The translations under genes were made by a program, and so were the position numbers. Shown here piece after piece: positions 1 to 4,628 of a stretch of 9,036 nt of DNA. Where the stretch lies: positions 1 through 9,036 of the forward strand of contig CABQHR010000062.1 in assembly GCA_902463875.1 (NCBI GenBank), in the 5' to 3' direction. The notes under the pieces were generated by a model, which was given only the letters and a program-made list of their open reading frames with translations, did no database searches and was not told the DNA's origin. The stretch's first letter is position 1, and the number at the start of each line of letters is the position of its first letter. The stretch comes from an uncultured Collinsella sp. Lineage in GTDB: Bacteria; Actinomycetota; Coriobacteriia; Coriobacteriales; Coriobacteriaceae.

Positions 1-13
1 GTTCTTTAGTCAT
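1..13 (-). CDS. First codons of a minus-strand gene leaving the window
   Basis: On the minus strand an ATG (complement of 11-13) is preceded by GAAAGG about nine bases upstream, a good ribosome binding site. Only four codons (Met-Thr-Lys-Glu) are visible before the window ends. In Escherichia coli and others the gene after ygeX is often ygeY, a peptidase-like hydrolase linked to selenium metabolism, so that is a guess from context only. A weak promoter-like pair (TTGGCA, complement of 73-78, with an AT-rich stretch about 17 bases on) lies upstream, so the gene may be transcribed separately from ygeX. The identity is unknown. Confidence 0.45.
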
Positions 14-117
14 AACAGTCAACCTTTCTACAAGGGTTTACCTACAGGTAGATATTTCAGATAGATCACTTGTGCCAAGCAGCGTGAGGCCGAGCACCCC
101 ACAAGCAAGTAACCATA

Positions 118-235
118 GGAGGCGGACGGAGGACTTTGCTCCGTCGCGAGTTCCGCACGAGCCGGAGAGCACTTAATGTGCTCTCCGTGCAAGCAGGACT
201 GTCCGAGCAGGGAGTAAAGTCCTCCGGCTGCCTCC
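118..235 (+). ncRNA. Nested inverted repeat, candidate structured RNA
   Basis: Bases 118-142 pair with 211-235 over 25 positions with a single A/G mismatch (126/227); two of the pairs (124/229, 138/215) are G-T, which would be G-U wobbles in a plus-strand RNA but C-A mismatches in a minus-strand RNA. Nested inside is a second helix, 164-172 with 178-186 (9 bp perfect, loop TTAAT), flanked by GCAC 155-158 and GTGC 187-190. The segment lies between the end of ygeX and the next minus-strand gene. The wobble pattern favours a plus-strand RNA, but it could equally be a processing, attenuation or mobile palindromic element in the minus-strand transcript. I recognise no Rfam family; function unknown. 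Confidence 0.45.
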
Positions 236-250
236 GGACAGGTCAGTCTG

Positions 251-1465
251 CTAGCAGGTCGGATACTCGCCCTCCCAGACGATGCGACGGTACTGATCCG
301 GATCGGTGTCGCCCTCGGTGGAGAAGCAGAGCACGGAGCTCGTCTTGTCCAGGCCGATGAGCTCTTTGAGCTCGGCGTACTCGGGATCGAGCATGAGGGT
401 CTCGACCAGGCCGGTGGTCACAGCGCCGGACTCGCCGGAGATGACGCGCGGGTCGCCCTTCTCGGGAGCGCCCAGGGTGCGCATGCCGCGAGCGGTGACC
501 CAGTCGGGGCAGGACACAAAGGCAGTGGTGTGGTTGCGCAGGATATCCCAGCCCAGAATGTTGGGCTCGCCGCAGCACAGGCCGGCCATGATGGAGGGCA
601 TGTCGCCGTCCACGATGCGCGGGTCGCCGTCGCCGGCGGCAGCGCCCTTGTACAGACAGGCGGCAGGCGCGCACTCGACCACGACGAAGGTGGGCGGGTT
701 ATCGGGATACAGGTTGGTGAAGTAGCCCACCACGGCGCCGGCGAGCGAACCCACGCCAGCCTGGACAAACACGTGCGTCGGGCGGTTGATGGCCATCTCG
801 CGCAGCTGCTCGGCAGCCTCGGAAGCCATGGTGCCGTAGCCCTCCATGATCCAGGACGGGATCTTCTCGTAGCCCTCCCAGGCGGTGTCCTGAACGATGA
901 CGCCGCGCTCGCAGGCGTCGGCCTCGGCGGCGGCCATGCGCACGCACTCGTCGTAGTTGACCTCTTCGATGGTCACCGTGGCGCCCTCGGCGGCAATATT
1001 ATCAAAGCGGGGCTTGGTGGAACCCTTGGGCATGTGCACGACGGCCTTCTGGCCCAGCTTGTTGGCAGCCCATGCCACGCCGCGACCATGGTTGCCGTCG
1101 GTGGCGGTAAAGAAGGTGGCCTGGCCAAAGTCCTTGGCAAGCTGATCGGAGGTCAGATAATCGAAGGTGCACTCGGCAACGTCTTTGCCGGTCTCGTCGG
1201 CAATGTAGTTGGCCATGGCAAACGAACCGCCCAGAACCTTAAAGGCGTTGAGGCCAAAGCGATAGCTCTCGTCCTTAACGCACAGGTTGGACAGGCCCAG
1301 GCGCGCGGCCTGGCCATCCAGGCGGGCAAGCGGAGTGACGGTGTACTGGGGGAACGACTGGTGGAAGGCGCGGGCCTTCTTCACGTGGTCGAGACTCATG
1401 ATTCCCAAGTGCTTATCATCGCTCTTGGGCATCGTGTTGCCCGCCCACTGGATCTTATCGGCCAT
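251..1465 (-). CDS. ygeX: Diaminopropionate ammonia-lyase (PLP enzyme)
   Basis: This 404-aa protein belongs to the fold-type II PLP enzymes and should split 2,3-diaminopropionate into pyruvate and two ammonia, a cytosolic amino-acid catabolic step. The Schiff-base lysine is Lys76 in the motif GLNAFKVLGG (residues 71-80). The ATDGNHGRGVAW block (121-132) holds the conserved aspartate (Asp123), and VQDTAWEGYE (191-200) holds a second family aspartate. The glycine-rich phosphate-binding loop is QAGVGSLAG (235-243). Length fits the family (about 400 aa). The ATG start is chosen because AAGGAG lies eight bases upstream. It is divergent from a YheO/DauR-type regulator, and the spacer carries twin palindromes that could control both genes. 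Serine/threonine dehydratases are relatives, but the whole-length pattern fits diaminopropionate ammonia-lyase better. Confidence 0.93.
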   Translation of the reverse strand: MADKIQWAGNTMPKSDDKHLGIMSLDHVKKARAFHQSFPQYTVTPLARLDGQAARLGLSNLCVKDESYRFGLNAFKVLGGSFAMANYIADETGKDVAECTFDYLTSDQLAKDFGQATFFTATDGNHGRGVAWAANKLGQKAVVHMPKGSTKPRFDNIAAEGATVTIEEVNYDECVRMAAAEADACERGVIVQDTAWEGYEKIPSWIMEGYGTMASEAAEQLREMAINRPTHVFVQAGVGSLAGAVVGYFTNLYPDNPPTFVVVECAPAACLYKGAAAGDGDPRIVDGDMPSIMAGLCCGEPNILGWDILRNHTTAFVSCPDWVTARGMRTLGAPEKGDPRVISGESGAVTTGLVETLMLDPEYAELKELIGLDKTSSVLCFSTEGDTDPDQYRRIVWEGEYPTC

Positions 1466-1557
1466 ACGGTGAACTCCTTAAGTCCTCTCTTGCCGGCCCC
1501 CGCATACGCGTTTCAGCCCATTCCCATTCATGCGACTGAACTTTTATGTGGATGCCA

Positions 1558-1572
1558 AACAAAAAGTTTGTT
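1558..1572. promoter_or_regulatory. Palindromic operator candidate, copy 1
   Basis: The 15-mer AACAAAAAGTTTGTT is a palindrome with six-base arms (AACAAA/TTTGTT) and a three-base centre. It lies 93 bp upstream of the ygeX start. A second copy differing at only two central bases lies 51 bp away centre to centre. A dimeric repressor or activator binding site is likely; the neighbouring YheO-type regulator is the natural candidate, by inference. Confidence 0.6.
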
Positions 1573-1608
1573 AGTACTGTTCTATCACACTTTTTGATTG
1601 GTAAACCT

Positions 1609-1623
1609 AACAAATTGTTTGTT
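1609..1623. promoter_or_regulatory. Palindromic operator candidate, copy 2
   Basis: AACAAATTGTTTGTT has the same arms as the copy at 1558-1572 and differs only at the two bases following the left arm. The centre-to-centre distance of 51 bp is close to five helical turns, so bound dimers would sit on nearly the same face of the DNA. It lies 120 bp upstream of the regulator start. Confidence 0.6.
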
Positions 1624-1742
1624 GCCGTAATCGGTACCTTTTCGCCGCCGAACGGTCACATAACGCAGCGACGCTTTCGTTATTTGCGAACAAGTGTGGT
1701 TTATGGCAAAGTGTGCCCAAACTAATTTTTAGGAAGGCACCC

Positions 1743-2396
1743 ATGACCCCCGCACAGATTGAGTTTTATAAGCGTCTTGCACACGGCCTGGCGCTCCAAT
1801 TTGGCCCCAACTGCGAAATCGTCGTCCACGATCTGGAGACCGATGACGTGGACCACTCCATCGTAGTGATCGAAAACGGCCACGTCAGCGGGCGCAAACT
1901 GGGTGACGGCCCCAGCCATATTGTGCTTGAGTCCATGCACGGGGGCACCACCGACGTGCACGACCGCGAGCCATACCTCACCAAAACCGCCGATGGCAAG
2001 CTGCTCAAGTCCTCGACCATCTTTATCCGCAACGACGAGGGCAAGCCCGTCGGCATTTTGGGCATTAACTTTGACATTACGCTCATGAAGGCTTTTGAGC
2101 GCTCGCTCGATGCCTTTACCGGCACCGGCGGCACGGGCTACACCGAGCCCGAGCCCATTACCAAAAACATCGGCGACCTGCTCGAGGACCTGCTGCGCGA
2201 GTGCGAGCAATACGTGGGCAAGCCGGCAGCCCTTATGACCAAAGATGAGCGCATTCGCGCCATTGGCTACCTCGACCGTCGCGGCGCCTTCCTCATTTCC
2301 AAGTCGAGCGAGCGCGCCTGCGAGTTCTTTGGCATCTCCAAGTACAGCTTCTATAGCTACCTCAATGAGGCCAAGGCGGCGGCCGACGACAAGTAG
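1743..2396 (+). CDS. YheO/DauR-type transcriptional regulator (PAS_6 + HTH_22)
   Basis: This is a 217-aa DNA-binding regulator. Residues 5-120 form the YheO-like PAS domain, with EIVVHDLE (25-32) and the closing strand GILGINFDITLM (104-115). A linker of about 40 residues leads to a C-terminal helix-turn-helix (about 165-207), with MTKDERIRAIGYLDRRGAF and the recognition segment FFGISKYSFYSYL. Domain order and length match the family that includes DauR, the D-arginine catabolism regulator of Pseudomonas. The ATG is chosen because AGGAAGG lies five bases upstream; a GTG ten codons earlier in frame lacks such a site. It is divergent from ygeX, so it probably senses an amino acid or derivative and controls that gene and perhaps itself through the twin palindromes. 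The ligand is not visible from sequence. Confidence 0.88.
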   Translation: MTPAQIEFYKRLAHGLALQFGPNCEIVVHDLETDDVDHSIVVIENGHVSGRKLGDGPSHIVLESMHGGTTDVHDREPYLTKTADGKLLKSSTIFIRNDEGKPVGILGINFDITLMKAFERSLDAFTGTGGTGYTEPEPITKNIGDLLEDLLRECEQYVGKPAALMTKDERIRAIGYLDRRGAFLISKSSERACEFFGISKYSFYSYLNEAKAAADDK

Positions 2397-2467
2397 GCAC
2401 TCGCCTAGATTGCCCCTCCCCTTTTGGGCGCGAGTTCTGGAAAGCATGAATCCAAGACCGAGCCGCT

Positions 2468-2485
2468 TGGAAAGTTCCATATAAT
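2468..2485 (+). promoter_or_regulatory. Promoter -10 box with adjoining palindrome
   Basis: A perfect TATAAT occupies 2480-2485, 34 bp upstream of the ATG at 2520, directly after the 12-bp palindrome TGGAAAGTTCCA (2468-2479). No good -35 hexamer is present 17 bp upstream (ACCGAG), so the promoter may need an activator or another sigma factor, or the palindrome may be an operator. It would give a leader of roughly 28 nt for the 328-aa gene. Confidence 0.4.
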
Positions 2486-2519
2486 CGATGTCATTAGTAT
2501 TTCGAAAGGGTGGAACAGA

Positions 2520-3506
2520 ATGGCGTTGAGCAAGGCATCATGCACCGGTCGCGGATTGATTCCGGCAATTGGTGGACATGTGCACCGCATGTTCGATGAG
2601 GGTGAAGACGACCTGTTTTCGCTGAGCCTTGACGACGTGATGGATAATCGCCCGTGGACCGCCGACGAACTCATGGGCGGTGGGGCTCGCCCGTCAAGCC
2701 CCAATTCCGCACTTGCGCCTAAGCCCGCATCTGCGCCGACTCCTGCGCAGCCGCCTGTTTCGACGCCCGCGTCTGCGCCCGCACCCATTTCGGCGCCCAC
2801 GCCCACTCCCCGCCCCGCAAGCGACCCGTCCGAGACGGCGGCATTTCTCGCTGCGGCGACGCGGAACAAATCGGCCGACAGCACCGTTATGTACAGCGCC
2901 CAGCAGTTGCCTGTTCCTGCGGCACGCAAGTCTCCGGTCACAAGGCTCGATGAGCCCGTTGCCCATCAGGTTGCCTACGATTCCTGGGCTGCAGCCGATC
3001 TGGATGAGACCTCTACCGGCATGCCGGCGCTCGACGTTCCAGTTAACCCGCTTTTTGCCGCCAACACGAGCGCCGCGGACTATGAGGGCGGTGCGGCATA
3101 TTCCGATTATTCCGATGGCTATGCTGGCACCGATCGCATCGAGACCGAGGATTATGGCACCGCATCGAGCGATTATCTCAACGATCCGTACGCTGCCACG
3201 CCTGCACCGGAATATGACCCGGAGGCCGCGTCCGCGCCGGCGTATACCAAAAGCACGGGCGAAGAGCGCTTCGCCGATTATTACGCCGAGGAAAAGGCGC
3301 TGCGTTTCTCGGAATTTCCGCAGGCAGTCAAGGTTGCCTTTATCGCCATTGTCATTGCCCTGCTCGGCGTCATTGCGTTTGAGGGATTCCGGCTGTTCTC
3401 CGGCCCCACCCAAGCGGAGTCGGAGACCCAGCAAAAAGAGAACGATGACGAGTACCTGGACATCAACACCCTCAAGGGCGACCCCAACGACGGAGACGAC
3501 GAGTAG
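2520..3506 (+). CDS. Pro/Ala-rich protein with one C-terminal membrane segment
   Basis: This 328-aa protein is not recognised as a named family. Residues 1-55 are a short acidic region containing MFDEGEDDLFSLSLDDVMDN. Residues 56-105 are a low-complexity Pro/Ala/Ser linker. Residues 150-265 are acidic and rich in Tyr, Ala and Asp (repeated YSDYSDGYAG-like stretches). A single hydrophobic helix spans about 270-293 (KVAFIAIVIALLGVIAFEGF), followed by a short acidic tail of 35 residues. With no signal peptide, the large N-terminal part is probably cytosolic and the tail outside. The ATG at 2520 is chosen because GAAAGGG lies about ten bases upstream; an internal Met at residue 24 is a weaker alternative start. 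It has its own TATAAT box and is not coupled to the regulator upstream. A cell-envelope or division-associated role is conceivable but unsupported. Confidence 0.75.
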   Translation: MALSKASCTGRGLIPAIGGHVHRMFDEGEDDLFSLSLDDVMDNRPWTADELMGGGARPSSPNSALAPKPASAPTPAQPPVSTPASAPAPISAPTPTPRPASDPSETAAFLAAATRNKSADSTVMYSAQQLPVPAARKSPVTRLDEPVAHQVAYDSWAAADLDETSTGMPALDVPVNPLFAANTSAADYEGGAAYSDYSDGYAGTDRIETEDYGTASSDYLNDPYAATPAPEYDPEAASAPAYTKSTGEERFADYYAEEKALRFSEFPQAVKVAFIAIVIALLGVIAFEGFRLFSGPTQAESETQQKENDDEYLDINTLKGDPNDGDDE

Positions 3507-3539
3507 CGAGGACTGAAGGCGGCCGCAGGATCCCGCATC

Positions 3540-3565
3540 CAGCACCGGCTTCTAAGTGCTGTTTT
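3540..3565 (+). terminator. Weak intrinsic terminator after the 328-aa gene
   Basis: CAGCAC (3540-3545) pairs with GTGCTG (3556-3561) across a 10-base loop and is followed immediately by TTTT. It lies 34 bp past the stop codon on the same strand. The stem is short, so this may only be partial. Confidence 0.4.
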
Positions 3566-3576
3566 GTCATCCAGCT

Positions 3577-3654
3577 ACACTTTTCCGAATAATTTGCCTA
3601 TCGAATTTGACACTTTTCCGAAGTTTTAAGGTGCCTATTTCGACACTTTTCCGG
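3577..3654 (+). repeat. Three 12-bp direct repeats at exact 33-bp spacing
   Basis: ACACTTTTCCGA occurs at 3577-3588 and 3610-3621, and ACACTTTTCCGG at 3643-3654. Start-to-start spacing is 33 bp both times, about three helical turns, while the 21-bp intervals differ from each other. Such arrays of short repeats are typical of transposase-binding sites inside the ends of IS21-like elements. No transposase gene is present and no inverted copy (CGGAAAAGTGT) is seen downstream, so this would be a solitary end or remnant. Alternatively it is an operator array. The intervals are not unique spacers of CRISPR size and the repeats are too short for CRISPR. Confidence 0.55.
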
Positions 3655-3677
3655 ATGAAAGCCGAATAATCACTTGG

Positions 3678-3724
3678 GAAATCAAGCGCCATCCGCGGTC
3701 ATTTCGCGGATGGCGCTTGATTTC
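3678..3724 (+). terminator. Perfect 20-bp hairpin, probably bidirectional terminator
   Basis: Bases 3678-3697 are an exact inverted repeat of 3705-3724 with a 7-base loop. The GC-rich upper stem is flanked by A-rich (GAAATCAAG) and T-rich (CTTGATTTC) ends, so either strand would give a stable hairpin with a short U-rich 3' side. It separates the 328-aa gene and repeat block from the 140-aa gene. Confidence 0.6.
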
Positions 3725-3750
3725 TATCCGTACACGTTGATAGACTCCAT

Positions 3751-3777
3751 CGCACCCGCAAGGAGCGGGCGTGTTTT
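3751..3777 (+). terminator. Terminator-like hairpin in the leader of the 140-aa gene
   Basis: CCCGC (3755-3759) pairs with GCGGG (3765-3769) over the loop AAGGA, extended outward with one mismatch by 3751-3753 and 3771-3773, and followed by TTTT (3774-3777). It lies 95 bp before the ATG of the 140-aa gene and could act as an attenuator. If it terminates only transcripts from the left it would simply be a second terminator. Confidence 0.35.
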
Positions 3778-3785
3778 ATCCAGAG

Positions 3786-3823
3786 TCGGGGTAGAGAGTT
3801 GGCTCCACGATCCCGACGCCAAC
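3786..3823 (+). promoter_or_regulatory. Possible H-type pseudoknot in leader of the 140-aa gene
   Basis: TCGGGG (3786-3791) can pair with TCCCGA (3811-3816), ending in a G-T wobble. GTTGGC (3798-3803), inside that loop, can pair with GCCAAC (3818-3823) just past the first helix. Both six-pair helices can coexist as an H-type pseudoknot. A second GCCAAC at 3847-3852, near the ribosome binding site of the next gene, offers an alternative partner. I do not match it to a known riboswitch class. Confidence 0.3.
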
Positions 3824-3871
3824 CGGCCAAGAGGCACGGTGGCCCTGCCAACATCGATGAAAGGGGTCCAT

Positions 3872-4294
3872 ATGGACAATTTCTCTGTGCGCAGCGAGCG
3901 TAACTTCCACAACCTGATCGTCAAGCCAAAACGCATGCATCTTCTGGACAAGCCGAGCGGCTACACCTCGGCTTTGGTGAAGAACGGCCTCTCCCACCAG
4001 ATGCGCTTTACCATACAGAAGCTCGAGGAAGAGCTCCGTGCTGCTGGCAACCCACATGTTCTGCAGATCAAGCTGCTCGGAGACGACTCGCGCGAACCAT
4101 CCAACTGGAAGCTCTTCGCCGGCGGCGCATGCATCGCGAACGGTTCAGGAGAATTTGCCCGTGAATGCTTCTGCGAGGGAGCCGAGGCGTTCCTGGACCT
4201 GTGCCGCGACGCCGTCGACGCGGCCGAGCTGTGCCAGTGGAGCCAAAGGGAGTACGAGCTGCTGAACGCGGCACGCGGGATTGCGATGGTGTAG
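3872..4294 (+). CDS. Orphan 140-aa protein of unknown function
   Basis: This 140-aa soluble protein is not recognised. It has a basic N-terminal third (NLIVKPKRMHLLDKPSGYTS, residues 14-33), a predicted helix QMRFTIQKLEEELRAAG (43-59), a strand HVLQIKLLGD (62-71), and a C-terminal helical part with three cysteines (Cys100, Cys111, Cys120; CFCEGAEAFLDLCRDAVD). No signal peptide or membrane segment is evident. The ATG at 3872 is chosen because AAAGGGG lies five bases upstream; the open frame extends further left through the terminator hairpin but without a credible start. It sits alone between a terminator and a block of short repeats, so it is a monocistronic cargo-like gene. A small regulatory or phage-related protein is possible, but no function can be assigned. 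Confidence 0.6.
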   Translation: MDNFSVRSERNFHNLIVKPKRMHLLDKPSGYTSALVKNGLSHQMRFTIQKLEEELRAAGNPHVLQIKLLGDDSREPSNWKLFAGGACIANGSGEFARECFCEGAEAFLDLCRDAVDAAELCQWSQREYELLNAARGIAMV

Positions 4295-4314
4295 GCAAAC
4301 GCAGACGACCTCAC

Positions 4315-4341
4315 GGTGGCGTGCAGCCGTTGCACACCACC
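4315..4341 (+). terminator. Stable hairpin after the 140-aa gene
   Basis: GGTGG (4315-4319) pairs with CCACC (4337-4341) and GTGCA (4321-4325) with TGCAC (4331-4335), with one C/A mismatch between the two helices and a five-base loop. It lies 20 bp past the stop codon. There is no T-run after it, so it may be a Rho-dependent end or an mRNA-stabilising hairpin rather than a true intrinsic terminator. Confidence 0.4.
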
Positions 4342-4355
4342 TCTCAAATCTCACG

Positions 4356-4393
4356 ATGTCAAAAGACTGACACTTCTGTATGCCTTTTGACAT
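4356..4393. repeat. 10-bp perfect inverted repeat
   Basis: ATGTCAAAAG (4356-4365) is the exact inverse of CTTTTGACAT (4384-4393) with an 18-base spacer that contains GACACTT (4369-4375), a core shared with the 33-bp-spaced repeats at 3577-3654. It could be an operator, or the eroded second end of the same lost mobile element. Confidence 0.35.
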
Positions 4394-4469
4394 TTTCACA
4401 GCCTCACGGGCTCCTTGTCTCATATGCCAAGAGCGGATTTCTAAATCGTTAGCTCTTCCGCCTAAATGA

Positions 4470-4628
4470 GCCCGACAGGAACTGATCGAAGAACAAAAAG
4501 ACATCGAGCAAGTCGCCAATACGCTCATTGCGCCTCGCAAAGAGATGGGCAAGCACGGCGTCATCTTGAGCTATGGCGATGATGGCACGGAATTGCAGCC
4601 AGATTGCCCGGACCTATTCGTCACCTGA
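4470..4628 (+). pseudogene. Start-less C-terminal coding remnant (52 aa)
   Basis: From the stop TGA at 4467 the frame stays open for 52 codons to TGA 4626-4628. The translation looks protein-like, with ELIEEQKDIEQVANTLIAPR followed by MGKHGVILSYGDDGTELQ and ending in FVT. Third-position GC is clearly elevated and second positions are AT-rich. There is no good start codon or ribosome binding site (the only Met is at codon 26), so it reads as the 3' end of a gene whose 5' part was lost by deletion or insertion. Its last 15 bases overlap the stop end of the convergent 787-aa gene. I do not recognise the family; a chance open frame is the alternative. Confidence 0.35.

Noticed and set aside
202..208. 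Selenocysteine reading of the TGA in the 7290-7320 remnant, given the selenium-linked neighbours of ygeX elsewhere
   Set aside because: No SECIS-like hairpin follows and other frameshifts in the same remnant point to simple decay.
530..1597. Long plus-strand open frame (355 codons) opposite ygeX
   Set aside because: It is exactly antisense to a well-supported gene; its Gly/Ala/Val/His composition is typical of a high-GC shadow frame.
3577..3654. CRISPR-like periodicity (33 bp)
   Set aside because: Repeat cores are only 11-12 bp, there are three, and no cas gene is near; better explained as protein-binding or IS-end repeats.
3786..3823. tRNA-like remnant (GGTAGAGAGTTGG-like and CGATCCCGACGCCA)
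   Set aside because: No acceptor stem, anticodon arm or proper T-loop can be built; similarity is superficial.
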